From the NCBI RefSeq assembly GCF_030503675.1, contig NZ_CP129964.1:1798001-1862000 (forward strand): a stretch of 64,000 nt of DNA, in the 5' to 3' direction. Of the stretch, positions 1 to 9,166 are shown in pieces. The stretch's first letter is position 1. The number at the start of each line of letters is the position of its first letter. The stretch is from Lutimonas zeaxanthinifaciens. GTDB taxonomy: Bacteria; Bacteroidota; Bacteroidia; Flavobacteriales; Flavobacteriaceae. Below the pieces are notes generated by a model. The model saw only the letters and a list, made by a program, of their open reading frames with translations, did no database searches and had not been told where the DNA came from. Position numbers and translations under genes: made by a program.

Positions 1-830
1 CCGATTTAATGGGAGCCTTTATAGGGGTTCAAATGGCCGCTTACGCTGTGGGCTGTTTGTTATCGCCATATCTTACAAAGTTGATGGACAAGGCGAAACT
101 ATTAATGGTCCTGATGACTCTCGTGGGAGTCTTTTCAATAGCCTTCGCTTTTATCCCTAAACCGCAGGCAGTAGGGGTAGTTACAGTAGATAACTCAAGT
201 CGGGTAGAATTACAGGCGGAAGACCTGCTCGATCATATCGATAAAAATTCAGATCGTTTTAAATGGGTAGAGCATAAAGCCGGAATATTTTGGTTTCTTA
301 AGGACCTGGTTCCGGTAGGTGACAATTCAAGTTCCTTAATACTAGAGCCTGTAAAAGGTGACAATCCCAATAGGGTGATCAGTGTTTTTCAAATCGATGA
401 AGATGGTGCTGTAATTCAAGACAGTTCTGACCTTCCTAAGGAAATTATATGGATGTTCCTGTTGAACATCATGATCAGCCTTGCCCTTGGGCCAAAATCT
501 CCAATTACCTGGTCGATGTATGCGGATGCCGCGGATTTTAATGAATGGAAAACAGGAAGAAGGGCCACGGCCATGACTTTTTCTGCTGCCACCTTCTCTC
601 AAAAACTGGGAGGAGCCCTGGGTTCTGCTGGCATTCTGTGGGTCCTGGCCTCTTTGGGGTATTCAGCCAACCAGATCCAGGAAGGCGCCTCGCTATCAGG
701 TATCGTTTGGTTGCAGACCGTTGTTCCTGCATTTTTTGCCTTTATTGCCATTTTTGCCCTAAAATTTTATGATTTGAACGAGGGGAAACTAGAGCAGATC
801 CAAAAAGATCTTAGTGAAAGAAATTCCTAA
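1..830 (+). CDS. GPH-family sugar:cation symporter (MFS), C-terminal part
   Basis: The reading frame is open to the window edge, so the N-terminal half lies outside. What remains is about 275 residues with hydrophobic segments near the start, in the middle and at the end. A conserved loop YADAADFNEWKTGRRA, followed by a helix, is the late-loop signature of the GPH (melibiose carrier-like) branch of the major facilitator superfamily. A soluble insert of about 90 residues sits between two membrane segments, a common feature of Bacteroidota GPH transporters. The protein should bring a glycoside or oligosaccharide across the inner membrane with a cation. It ends 16 bases before the start of a GH94-like phosphorylase, suggesting import coupled to phosphorolysis. 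The substrate is not readable from sequence. Confidence 0.85.
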   Translation, partial: DLMGAFIGVQMAAYAVGCLLSPYLTKLMDKAKLLMVLMTLVGVFSIAFAFIPKPQAVGVVTVDNSSRVELQAEDLLDHIDKNSDRFKWVEHKAGIFWFLKDLVPVGDNSSSLILEPVKGDNPNRVISVFQIDEDGAVIQDSSDLPKEIIWMFLLNIMISLALGPKSPITWSMYADAADFNEWKTGRRATAMTFSAATFSQKLGGALGSAGILWVLASLGYSANQIQEGASLSGIVWLQTVVPAFFAFIAIFALKFYDLNEGKLEQIQKDLSERNS

Positions 831-846
831 TTTTTTAATACTAAAT

Positions 847-3222
847 ATGCTTACAGAATCGATAAATAACGGGGAACGTGTTAACTTGTACAGCCCTACA
901 TCCATGCCTAAAGCTTCTTCTTTTCTTTGGAATCGAAAAATGATGATCCATATGAATTGCAGAGGGTATGCCGTAGCCCAGTTCATGCAGCCCGAACCCG
1001 CAAAATACGCTCATGCGCCCAATTTGGAAGCCAAGACCTTTATGCAGCCTGAGCAGCCTTATTATTCGCATCATCCAGGTCGTTTTTGCTATATCAAAGA
1101 TCTTGATTCCAATGAATTGTTTTCTGCTCCGTATGAACCTGTAAGGTATTTACCGGATGAATTTTGTTTTTCAGCGGGAAAACATGATATACAGTGGAGG
1201 ATTGTAAAAAATGAGATCGAAGTAAAAATGACGCTGAATTTAACAAGGGACGATCTTGTTGAAATGTGGCATTTTGAAATTCGAAACCTGAGCAACAAAA
1301 CGAGGCAGCTACAGGTTTTTCCTTTTTTTCCGGTAGGTTATATGTCCTGGATGAATCAATCCTCAGACTATGATGCAAAATTGAACGCCATTGTATGCAG
1401 TAGTATTTCACCCTATCAGAAATACCAGGATTATTATAAAATAAAGAGGTTCAAAGACAAAACGTTTCTTCTTGCTGAAACTAAACCAGATGCATTCGAG
1501 GCAAATCAGGAAGCTTTTGAAGGAGAAGGAGGATTACATTCGCCTTCCTCAATTAGCTCGGGTGGATTAAAAAAAGGCAAGGCCATATATGAAACCCCCA
1601 CTTGTGCCATGCAATACAACCTTAATCTGGACCCGGAAAAAGGAAAGGATCTTAAGTTTATTTTTGGACCAGCCAAAGATCACTCTGAAATTGAGCAGAT
1701 CTATAAAAAGTATATTGAGGAACCCTTTGGATTTGAAAAAGCAAAAAACGATTATAAAGAATATATTGAGGAAGGCGTTAACCTTATTTCAATTGAAACA
1801 CCAAATAAAAAGCTCGATGAGTTTGTCAATCAATGGTTACCCAGACAAATTTATTACCACGGAGAAACCAACAGGCTGTCCACTGACCCCCAAACCAGAA
1901 ATTACCTTCAGGACAATATGGGAATGGGTTATATCAAACCGGGAATAGCTCGTAAAGCCTTTGAGAAGGCCCTGTCTCAACAGCAAGTTTCAGGTGCCAT
2001 GCCGGATGGTGTCATTATCATAGAAGGAGCAGAACTCAAATACATTAACCAGGTTCCACACACCGATCATTGTGTCTGGCTTCCGGTTTGTTTAAAAAGC
2101 TATCTGGATGAAACCAATGATTATGAATTCCTGTCTTCTTTCCAGCCATTTGCGGATAGTGAAGAAAAAGTTTCAGCCGCTGAACATATAAACCGGGCTA
2201 TGATCTGGTTATTGGAAAATCGAGATGAAAGAGGCTTGAATTACATCAATCAGGGCGATTGGTGCGATCCGATGAATATGGTTGGATACAAAGGAAAAGG
2301 AGTTTCCGGCTGGCTCTCAATGGCTACCTCTTATGCACTTAAAACTTGGATTGAAATTATTGAATCCTATGGACTCGATGTTGACAATTCTGTTTTTAAA
2401 GCAGGTATCAAAGAATTAAATGATTCCGTAAACGAGCATATCTGGTCTAAAAACTGGTATGGAAGGGGCATCACTGATGATAATGTGCTATTTGGAATCC
2501 AATCTGATCCTGAGGGTAAGATCTTTCTAAATCCGCAAGCCTGGGCCTTATTGTGCGATGCTGCAAATTCAGTAAAAGAAGCCAAGGTAATCAAAGCCGT
2601 AGAGGATGAACTGGAGTCACCCTATGGCATAGAAATGCTTAATCCTTCCTTTACTTCGATGCGCGAGGATGTAGGGCGTGTTACTCAAAAACATCCGGGA
2701 TCGGCTGAAAACGGATCAGTCTATAATCATGCTGAAGCCTTTTATATTTATGCCCTGTACACAAAAGGACAAGCCAACAAGGCTTACCGTTTGATCGATA
2801 AAATGATTCCCGGAACCGACGAACCGGATCTATTGCAAAGAGGGCAACTTCCTGTGTTTATCCCAAATTATTACAGGGGTGCATTCAGGCAATATCCCAG
2901 AACCGCCGGAAGGTCGAGCCAGTTATTTAATACGGGTACGGTACACTGGATCTACAGATGTCTGATCGAGGGATTATTTGGCCTAAAGGGAGAACCCCAA
3001 GGATTAAGAATTTCTCCTCAACTACCTGACAACTGGGATCATATAAAAGTAACAAGGCGTTTCAGAGGAGCTACTTTTCATATTGAAATGAGCACCGATT
3101 ACAAAGTTTCATCGATTCAAGTCACGCAAAACAAAAAACTGTTAGAGGATAATCTTATCGAAAATTTTGAAAAGGGAAAGGAGTACCGGATAAGTGTGAT
3201 CCTTCCGGGCTCAACTTCCTGA
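847..3222 (+). CDS. GH94-like glycoside phosphorylase
   Basis: A 791-residue cytoplasmic protein with no signal peptide. It shows the GH94 (cellobiose/chitobiose phosphorylase) pattern: an N-terminal beta-sandwich region, then an alpha/alpha barrel with GDWCD at residues 470-474, where GH94 enzymes carry the catalytic acid in a W-N-D context. It also has TDHCVWLP and ENGSVYNHAEAF, and near the end TGTVHWIYR and the FRGAT tail strand. Such enzymes cleave a disaccharide with phosphate to give a sugar 1-phosphate. A GTG at 814 would overlap the transporter gene. I chose the ATG at 847, preceded by an A/T-rich stretch typical of Bacteroidota starts. It is close behind the GPH transporter, so they are probably co-transcribed. 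Linkage specificity is unknown; a related phosphorylase family is possible. Confidence 0.8.
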   Translation: MLTESINNGERVNLYSPTSMPKASSFLWNRKMMIHMNCRGYAVAQFMQPEPAKYAHAPNLEAKTFMQPEQPYYSHHPGRFCYIKDLDSNELFSAPYEPVRYLPDEFCFSAGKHDIQWRIVKNEIEVKMTLNLTRDDLVEMWHFEIRNLSNKTRQLQVFPFFPVGYMSWMNQSSDYDAKLNAIVCSSISPYQKYQDYYKIKRFKDKTFLLAETKPDAFEANQEAFEGEGGLHSPSSISSGGLKKGKAIYETPTCAMQYNLNLDPEKGKDLKFIFGPAKDHSEIEQIYKKYIEEPFGFEKAKNDYKEYIEEGVNLISIETPNKKLDEFVNQWLPRQIYYHGETNRLSTDPQTRNYLQDNMGMGYIKPGIARKAFEKALSQQQVSGAMPDGVIIIEGAELKYINQVPHTDHCVWLPVCLKSYLDETNDYEFLSSFQPFADSEEKVSAAEHINRAMIWLLENRDERGLNYINQGDWCDPMNMVGYKGKGVSGWLSMATSYALKTWIEIIESYGLDVDNSVFKAGIKELNDSVNEHIWSKNWYGRGITDDNVLFGIQSDPEGKIFLNPQAWALLCDAANSVKEAKVIKAVEDELESPYGIEMLNPSFTSMREDVGRVTQKHPGSAENGSVYNHAEAFYIYALYTKGQANKAYRLIDKMIPGTDEPDLLQRGQLPVFIPNYYRGAFRQYPRTAGRSSQLFNTGTVHWIYRCLIEGLFGLKGEPQGLRISPQLPDNWDHIKVTRRFRGATFHIEMSTDYKVSSIQVTQNKKLLEDNLIENFEKGKEYRISVILPGSTS

Positions 3223-3329
3223 TCCTGCAAAAAAATTCCGTTGGTAAGACAAAGGCCTGCATTTATAAGGAGATATAGGTTGTAGGGCGAATAATGTTTC
3301 TCATTATCTTCTAAATATGTAATTTTAAA

Positions 3330-3361
3330 CCATTGACGAATCTTCGGTTCGCTTGCAATGG
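3330..3361 (+). other. Hairpin between phosphorylase and DUF1080 genes
   Basis: CCATTG (3330-3335) pairs with CAATGG (3356-3361), and inside it CGAA (3337-3340) pairs with TTCG (3348-3351) around a 7-base loop. No clean U-tract follows, so it is a poor terminator. It could be a processing or attenuation structure in the leader of the next gene. Nothing else was seen in this gap. Confidence 0.35.
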
Positions 3362-3396
3362 ATTAGATTTTTAAATAACATAAATACAAGAAAGAG

Positions 3397-3993
3397 ATGA
3401 AAAAATCGAGTTTAATACTATTTCTTTTCTGCCTGAGTATATCGGCAGGATTATCGGCGCAAAAGAGTTTGTTTAACGGAAAGGACCTTTCAGGCTGGAA
3501 AGCATATGGTACTGAAAAGTGGTACGTAGAGGACGGCCTTTTGGTATGCGAAAGCGGGCCTGACGAACAATACGGTTATCTGGCGACGGAAAAACATTAT
3601 AAAAATTTCGAGTTAAATCTTGAATTTAAGCAAGAGGCGGATGGAAACAGTGGGGTGTTCATCAGATCAACTATTGAAGGAACCAAAGTAAGCGGATGGC
3701 AGGTTGAGGTAGCTCCAAAAGGTAAGCATACCGGGGGAGTTTACGAATCCTATGGCCGAGGTTGGTTGATCAAACCAGAACCAGAAAAGGAAAAGGTGCT
3801 GAAAGAAGGTGAATGGAATCAAATGAAAATTGTAGTTAATGGGGATATTTTGACTTCTTATTTGAATGGAGTTGAAATGATCAAGATTTCTGATGCAAAA
3901 ATAGGCGCAGGTGAAGGCTCAGTTGCACTTCAAATTCACGATGGTGGTGGCATCAAAGTGAAATGGAGAAATATCGTGATCAAAGAATTGTAA
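3397..3993 (+). CDS. Secreted DUF1080 (3-keto-disaccharide hydrolase fold) protein
   Basis: 198 residues: a type I signal peptide (cleavage near LSAQ, residue 22) and then one DUF1080/LamG-like beta-jelly-roll domain filling the rest. Visible family marks are SLFNGKDLSGW at the mature N-terminus, DGNSGVFIRS in the middle, GEWNQMKIVVNG and the final KWRNIVIKEL strand. The family (PF06439) is named for 3-keto-disaccharide hydrolase activity and is common in Bacteroidota sugar-use loci, acting in the periplasm or at the surface. It follows the GH94-like gene by about 170 bases and is closed by a strong terminator. The family call is firm; activity here is inferred. Confidence 0.85.
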   Translation: MKKSSLILFLFCLSISAGLSAQKSLFNGKDLSGWKAYGTEKWYVEDGLLVCESGPDEQYGYLATEKHYKNFELNLEFKQEADGNSGVFIRSTIEGTKVSGWQVEVAPKGKHTGGVYESYGRGWLIKPEPEKEKVLKEGEWNQMKIVVNGDILTSYLNGVEMIKISDAKIGAGEGSVALQIHDGGGIKVKWRNIVIKEL

Positions 3994-4020
3994 TTGTAAT
4001 ATTTTTGAATTATTTCATTC

Positions 4021-4052
4021 AAGCCTGTTTGCTTCGTCAGACAGGCTTTCTT
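4021..4052 (+). terminator. Intrinsic terminator after DUF1080 gene
   Basis: AAGCCTGT (4021-4028) pairs with ACAGGCTT (4041-4048). Pairing continues inward with TG/CA and one G-U, leaving a loop around CTTCG. TCTT follows. The genes on either side converge, so it may serve both strands. Confidence 0.75.
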
Positions 4053-4053
4053 A

Positions 4054-4653
4054 TTAGAATAAACTCTGTTGCTGGTAAAGTCCCGGATTGGTGGTAAAAT
4101 CGTATCGTGGTTTTACATCTTTTCCTGTCAGCCAAGCCTGCATTTCATCCTGATCATATAAAGCAAAAGGCATCCTTAATTTGGTATTGTGAATTTCTCT
4201 CATAACACCTTGTGCTTCAGTGGTTACCACCGTATAGGTTTTGGTATCGGCCCAATGATCGTATAACCCGGCAAGAGCAAACAATTCATTATTGAAACCT
4301 ATATCATATTTGATTTTGCTTCCATTGATATGCTGCCATTCGTAAAAGCCGTTTACGATGATCAAACATCTGTTATTCATGATATTCTTAAAGGAAGGTT
4401 TTTCTTCCAGTGTTTCGATTCTTGCATTTAAAGTATATTGTCTGTTCCAGGATTTATCTGCCCAGTAGGGGATAAGCCCCCATTGATATAGCTGGATCAA
4501 TTTTGGATCTTCATCCGTTATAACAGGAGTCTTCGGAAAGTCAAAGGCCTTGATCACCTCACTGGGATCAAATTCATCCAATCCGCTTATTCGGGCATCA
4601 AACTGCCTTTGGATTTCTTCTTTTTTCTTTGTTAACTTGGTTTGATAGCACAT
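4054..4653 (-). CDS. SRAP-domain protein (HMCES/YedK-like abasic-site DNA-crosslinking protein)
   Basis: 199 residues forming one SRAP domain. Cys2 directly after the initiator Met is the residue that forms a thiazolidine crosslink with abasic sites in single-stranded DNA in the HMCES/YedK family. Also visible are NARIET (family Asn/Arg), CLIIVNGFYEWQH (family Glu) and the HNTKLRMP segment with the active-site His. The protein shields abasic sites in ssDNA from strand breakage. It lies 32 bases downstream of the exonuclease/GIY-YIG gene on the same strand, so the two probably form a DNA-repair operon. Length matches the family. Confidence 0.92.
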   Translation of the reverse strand: MCYQTKLTKKKEEIQRQFDARISGLDEFDPSEVIKAFDFPKTPVITDEDPKLIQLYQWGLIPYWADKSWNRQYTLNARIETLEEKPSFKNIMNNRCLIIVNGFYEWQHINGSKIKYDIGFNNELFALAGLYDHWADTKTYTVVTTEAQGVMREIHNTKLRMPFALYDQDEMQAWLTGKDVKPRYDFTTNPGLYQQQSLF

Positions 4654-4685
4654 GTTTCAACTCTTTTTGCCATTTGATTCTTAAA

Positions 4686-6089
4686 CTAGAGGATAAATCC
4701 TGATCCAGTTTCAAGCAAGATGAACTTATCTTCATTTTTATTTCTAAATCCTCTCAAAATTTTCTGGATATCTCTATTATCTTTCTTTAGAACCAGGAAT
4801 TCTTTTAATTGATCCAGGGAAGCTATCTGTTGATCCGAATCAATAAATCCATATCCCTGATAAACTCCATTTTCAATTAAAACAAATGACATTTCTTCAC
4901 GACTCCTTCCACGTTGTTTAATCAGGTAACTTTTACTGTCATTACTCATATATTCAATGGCTTCCTTTACTCTTTTATTGTAACTGCTAACCGATTCTTC
5001 ACCCCGGCATACCCCTTTGCATTTTTTAATTTGATAATGAAAGCAAGAGTTCACACTAGACTGTAAATGACAATACTTTGGACAAAGGTCAAACTGTTCA
5101 CAGATTTTTTCCAAAAAAATTCGGCTTTCAGTAGAATTATAGAATTTGCAAATAGGGTTCGGGGCACTTTTCAGGTTATTCCATGCTAAATGGATCAATC
5201 CGGACCTGTCTTCATAACTGAACACGGCAAACCCTTCGTTATTTCTTCGCTGCGCCCTGTTATAAACCGGGTAAAACTTCTTTATTTCCTCTGATTCCAA
5301 TAGAAGGGCCACCAACTCACTACCTGTTATTTCAAAGGTTATATTTGTGGTTTGCTGACACAAAGAGACTTCCCTGTTTTTTTTATCATAAAAGTGGCTC
5401 AACACTCGTTTTTTGATATTCAGGGCTTTACCTACATATATAATTTCATCTTTTTCATTTCGAAAATAATAGACTCCCGTTTTTTCGGGTAAGCGATCAA
5501 AAACATCTTTTGATAATCCGGGAGGAAGCGTGGCATGCCTTGATCCAGGCTTTAAAAAGGATGTAAAAACTTTCTTCTCGTTATCAAGATCTAACAGTTT
5601 GTCGAAAAGAAGAGCGGTAGCTCTCGTGTCACCCATAGCCCTGTGCCTGTCATGAAGTGGAATGCCCACATTGGCACATAATTTACCTAAACTGTAGGAG
5701 GGAAGCCCGGGAATGAGTTTACGCGACAGTCTTACCGTGCAAAGTTTTTTCCTTTTAAATGGAAAGCCCAGATCCGCAAATTCTTTGTGAATGACGTTGT
5801 AATCAAAATTGACGTTGTGCGCAACAAAAACACAATCCGAAGTAAATTCTATAATTTCTTTTGCGATTTCGTAGAATTTAGGGGCATCCGCAACCATATG
5901 ATTGTCTATGCCTGTAAGTCTTGTAATGGCATAGGGAATGCTGCTCTCAGGATTGACAAGGCTGTGAAATTCATCGACAATCTGTTTTCCGTTATGAACC
6001 AGGATCGCTATTTCAGTGATTTTATTTCCCTGAATCCCCATACCTGTGGTCTCAACATCTATTATTGCATATTTTATACCATCAATCAT
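4686..6089 (-). CDS. DEDDh exonuclease / GIY-YIG nuclease fusion (DnaQ-like plus UvrC/Cho-like)
   Basis: 467 residues with two nuclease domains. Residues 1-165 form a DEDDh exonuclease like DNA polymerase III epsilon: DVETTG (ExoI), AHNVNFDYNV (ExoII) and HRAMGDTRAT with the catalytic His and Asp (ExoIII). Residues 195-290 form a GIY-YIG domain like the UvrC N-terminus: GVYYFRNEKDEIIYVGKA, a following Arg helix and a Glu further on. The C-terminal part has clustered cysteines (about 325-365), as seen in Cho/UvrC-like proteins. Fusions of this kind occur in Bacteroidota and actinobacteria and are thought to act in excision repair. The ATG at 6089 is used; the codon before it is TTG. It precedes the SRAP gene. 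Confidence 0.9.
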   Translation of the reverse strand: MIDGIKYAIIDVETTGMGIQGNKITEIAILVHNGKQIVDEFHSLVNPESSIPYAITRLTGIDNHMVADAPKFYEIAKEIIEFTSDCVFVAHNVNFDYNVIHKEFADLGFPFKRKKLCTVRLSRKLIPGLPSYSLGKLCANVGIPLHDRHRAMGDTRATALLFDKLLDLDNEKKVFTSFLKPGSRHATLPPGLSKDVFDRLPEKTGVYYFRNEKDEIIYVGKALNIKKRVLSHFYDKKNREVSLCQQTTNITFEITGSELVALLLESEEIKKFYPVYNRAQRRNNEGFAVFSYEDRSGLIHLAWNNLKSAPNPICKFYNSTESRIFLEKICEQFDLCPKYCHLQSSVNSCFHYQIKKCKGVCRGEESVSSYNKRVKEAIEYMSNDSKSYLIKQRGRSREEMSFVLIENGVYQGYGFIDSDQQIASLDQLKEFLVLKKDNRDIQKILRGFRNKNEDKFILLETGSGFIL

Positions 6090-6185
6090 CAAAAAATCTG
6101 AATTTACCCTTAGATCATCTCTTGCTTAAAAATAAGAAAGAAATTTATACTTATTTTTATCTTGACAATTTAATTTCGTCTTTTT

Positions 6186-6368
6186 ATGGAAGAGCATTTT
6201 TTTCAGTGCCCTTATTGCTGGGAGGAGATTTCCATGCTGACTGATCCTTCTGTTGCAGAACAAATTCTTGTTGAAGATTGCGAGGTTTGCTGCAATCCAA
6301 TAGAAATAAACATTGCCTTTGATCAAGGTGTTATGGTCCGTTTTGAGTCTAAAGATCTAGGACAATAA
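6186..6368 (+). CDS. CPXCG-motif cysteine-rich small protein
   Basis: A 60-residue protein with CPYC near residue 8 and CEVCC near residue 36. These form a four-cysteine zinc-ribbon-like pattern characteristic of the CPXCG cysteine-rich family (PF14255). Function is unknown; metal binding is inferred from the cysteine pairs. It is transcribed divergently from the exonuclease/GIY-YIG gene (gap 96 bases) and converges on the drug-efflux gene 10 bases later. The family call rests on motif and length. Confidence 0.85.
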   Translation: MEEHFFQCPYCWEEISMLTDPSVAEQILVEDCEVCCNPIEINIAFDQGVMVRFESKDLGQ

Positions 6369-6377
6369 AAATCCAAA

Positions 6378-7604
6378 TCAACCCAAATTATCTAACACTT
6401 TTCGTTCTTGCCGCTTCGTATCGAGTCTTAAATAAATAATGATCAAAATCGATAAAAAACTACAAATCAAGAACCCGATAAACAGAGGCAATGCTCTTTG
6501 ATCGATAAATCGGCCGATATAAATACTTATGGGAACTGCCATTATTGTCGAGATAAATCCTGTTATCGCGGCACCTATTCCCGCAATGTGTCCAATGGGC
6601 TGCATGGCCATCGCTCTCAAGTTTCCAAACAAAAATCCAATTGAAAAGAACTGCATTCCAAAAAACAATAGAAGTAAGGTAACATCAGGATTCTCTGTAT
6701 TATAAAACATTATCAAATAAAGCAGTGATATGCCAAAAAACGACAATATCGCTGTGTTAATAATTCGTTCCATTCCAAAACGAACCACCAGGGTTCCATT
6801 TAAAAATGTTGCAGATCCAATGGAAATAGCCAGTCCTGCGAAAATAAAAGGAAACTCTTCTTTTAAGCCATACTGCGTATGGAATATTTGCTGGGAAGAA
6901 CTCAGGTAAACCATAAAGGATCCTGTTATAAAACCAGATATAACGGTATATCCAATTGTCTTTTTGTATTTGAACAGTTCCTTTAAGCCATCTGTAAAAA
7001 TGTGTCCGGAAAACCTGATTCGCTGAGCTTCAGGTAAGGTTTCAGGTTGCCTTTTCCAGAACCACCATGAAACTAGAATACTGAATATCAACTGAATATA
7101 AAATATTGCCTGCCAGTTATAGTGATCAAGTACAAATTTTCCCATAGCAGGAGCAATGATAGGTACCAAAATAAAGACTACTGTTATAAACGACATTATT
7201 CTCGCCATGTAATCCCCGTCAAAAGTATCCCGAACCATGGCAATACTTATCGTTCTTGGTGCTGATAATCCAACCCCTTGTAAAATTCGACCTATAACCA
7301 TCCAGAAAAGGCTTTCCGAATAAATACAAATCAAACTCGCTATGATAAAAATGGCAAACCCCATGTACACAATGGGCTTTCTTCCTAAACTATCTGATAT
7401 TGGGCCAAAAAGAAGGGGTCCGATACCTAATCCAAGAAAGATCATGGTAATCAGCAGTTGGGTGTCACTTGACTTGGTGGTCCCAATCGAAAAACCGATA
7501 TAATCAAGTGCTGGCAGCAGAGCATCAATAGCAAGTGCCACAATTGACATAAGTGACGCCATTAGCGCTACGAATTCAAATTGGGAAGGTTTGCGATTTT
7601 GCAT
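6378..7604 (-). CDS. Bcr/CflA-type multidrug efflux MFS transporter
   Basis: 408 residues with about 12 hydrophobic segments. Loop 2-3 carries GPISDSLGRKP, the MFS motif A variant of the DHA1 Bcr/CflA subfamily. Segment 4 has GRILQGVGLSAPRTISIAMVRD, typical of this subfamily. A position-matched LVPIIAPAMG lies in TM5. The role is proton-driven export of drugs or metabolites across the inner membrane. The frame reaches a TTG at 7622, but the ATG at 7604 (MQNRKPS) gives the usual short N-terminal tail. No neighbouring regulator is visible. The substrate cannot be told. Confidence 0.88.
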   Translation of the reverse strand: MQNRKPSQFEFVALMASLMSIVALAIDALLPALDYIGFSIGTTKSSDTQLLITMIFLGLGIGPLLFGPISDSLGRKPIVYMGFAIFIIASLICIYSESLFWMVIGRILQGVGLSAPRTISIAMVRDTFDGDYMARIMSFITVVFILVPIIAPAMGKFVLDHYNWQAIFYIQLIFSILVSWWFWKRQPETLPEAQRIRFSGHIFTDGLKELFKYKKTIGYTVISGFITGSFMVYLSSSQQIFHTQYGLKEEFPFIFAGLAISIGSATFLNGTLVVRFGMERIINTAILSFFGISLLYLIMFYNTENPDVTLLLLFFGMQFFSIGFLFGNLRAMAMQPIGHIAGIGAAITGFISTIMAVPISIYIGRFIDQRALPLFIGFLICSFLSILIIIYLRLDTKRQERKVLDNLG

Positions 7605-7671
7605 CCGGCAAAAATACGGCAAATTTATTAGCCATTACAGATTTAACCTATGTATTCGCTTGAAAGGAAAA

Positions 7672-8955
7672 TTAAAACTGACTGGTCCACTGAAGCACAG
7701 TTTTAAAATAATCAGGATGCAGTGAGGACCAAAAAGAGAAATCCGAATTTTCTCTTAACATCATGGAATGATCAGCACCTTCAATTCTGAGGTATTTATT
7801 CTTTTTATTCGCCTTCTTTCCTATACTTTTTTCGATCTTTTCCAGACTTGAATCCGGAATGACCTGATCCTGTCCACCTTCAATAACCAAAAGAGGTGAA
7901 TTCAGGTTCTTAAAATAGGGAAGTGGGGTATAATTCAATTTTTTATCTATAATGACTTCATCAAGGTTTGGGATCCATATTTGATGAATCCAGCTTTTTG
8001 ATTCGTTCTGTGAAATTTTAGCTTCAAGTGATTGTTTATCTAAATTAGAGGCTATATACTGAAAAACAGCATCTTGCATCAAGGCAGCATCTTCGATATT
8101 TTCGGTTCCGATTACAGATTTATTCCTGTTTTTCCAATAGTTGAGGTCACTTTCAAGAAGAGTCGAGGCAGGACAACTCACAATGACTCCATAAGCTAAT
8201 TTAGGCTGTTTCTGTAAAATGTATGGAACCTTGGCGCCTCCTTGACTGCTTCCAATAATCCCGATTTGCTCAAAACTTATTTTTTCAGATTCATGTAGAA
8301 ATTCCAGGGCATGCAGGTCATCACCGCAAAGTTCAGGAATATCTGCTAAATGCCAGTTACCATCCGATAATCCCGTGCCACGCTTGTCAATATGAAAACT
8401 TATAAACCCCGCTTTTGCGAATAAAAGTGCTTCGGCCCGGGAACCGCTTCGATCCTGATTTCCTGAAGAGGTAACGAGGTATATCGCTTTACCATTAGGA
8501 TGTTCAGGATAGTATATGGTTCCATAGAGCAGGTTTGAACCTGATCTTAATCGTATATCTTTGGATCTTATGGATTCAGATACATTAGTTTGCTTATTTA
8601 ACTCAAAATCATAGGTATGTCCATCCACTGTTAATTGACAAGGTAAATCGTTGCCGTTTATACTTGAACATTCGAATTCATAGCGATAAAAATCACTTTG
8701 AAGCGCGAAGGACAAAGAAGTATCCCTGACTGAGACGTCTCCCGCAGGTATTCCAAATGCATTCTGTCCAAGACTATTGAATTTTATGAAATATTGATCA
8801 TTTATTTTTGAAATATCAAATTCGAGATCAGTTTCAAAGGATTCAAACTGAAATGGCCCTGAATAAATTCCAGGTTCGGGAATTTTCTGTGCATGTGCAT
8901 GTTGTGCAAAACCTAACAAAAGAATCAGTAGAAAGAAATAAATTTTTAACCTCAT
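7672..8955 (-). CDS. Secreted alpha/beta hydrolase
   Basis: 427 residues with a signal peptide (cleaved near AHAQ, residue 23). An N-terminal beta-rich region of about 115 residues is followed by an alpha/beta-hydrolase domain. The nucleophile elbow is G-S-S-Q-G with Ser237. Candidate acid and base are Asp in GGQDQVIPDS and His in GADHSMM near the C-terminus. The layout resembles Bacteroidota dienelactone-hydrolase/prolyl-oligopeptidase-type periplasmic esterases or peptidases. It is a monocistronic minus-strand gene by spacing. Substrate unknown. Confidence 0.82.
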   Translation of the reverse strand: MRLKIYFFLLILLLGFAQHAHAQKIPEPGIYSGPFQFESFETDLEFDISKINDQYFIKFNSLGQNAFGIPAGDVSVRDTSLSFALQSDFYRYEFECSSINGNDLPCQLTVDGHTYDFELNKQTNVSESIRSKDIRLRSGSNLLYGTIYYPEHPNGKAIYLVTSSGNQDRSGSRAEALLFAKAGFISFHIDKRGTGLSDGNWHLADIPELCGDDLHALEFLHESEKISFEQIGIIGSSQGGAKVPYILQKQPKLAYGVIVSCPASTLLESDLNYWKNRNKSVIGTENIEDAALMQDAVFQYIASNLDKQSLEAKISQNESKSWIHQIWIPNLDEVIIDKKLNYTPLPYFKNLNSPLLVIEGGQDQVIPDSSLEKIEKSIGKKANKKNKYLRIEGADHSMMLRENSDFSFWSSLHPDYFKTVLQWTSQF

Positions 8956-9166
8956 ACAATGTAAGACGTGAGAAACTAATTTTTGTAACAGATAATCTTA
9001 AAATTCCAAATAGAACCAATAGGAGATAGATATTTGGAAATTCTTTATTTAGTGTAGTTTATATTGTTTATTCGCAAAAAGGGGAGATTCCAATATTTTC
9101 TATTTAACATAATATTAATTATAGAACAAACTGAGTATTTCTTGTATAGCCACTGAAGGAACCTAA

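Noticed and set aside
814-846. Upstream GTG start for the GH94-like gene
   Set aside because: It overlaps the transporter gene by 17 bases and adds 11 residues with no family match. The ATG at 847 has a better A/T-rich upstream region.
8808-9029. 73-codon ORF on the plus strand
   Set aside because: It lies mostly opposite the alpha/beta hydrolase gene, has no domain and no suitable start; a shadow ORF.
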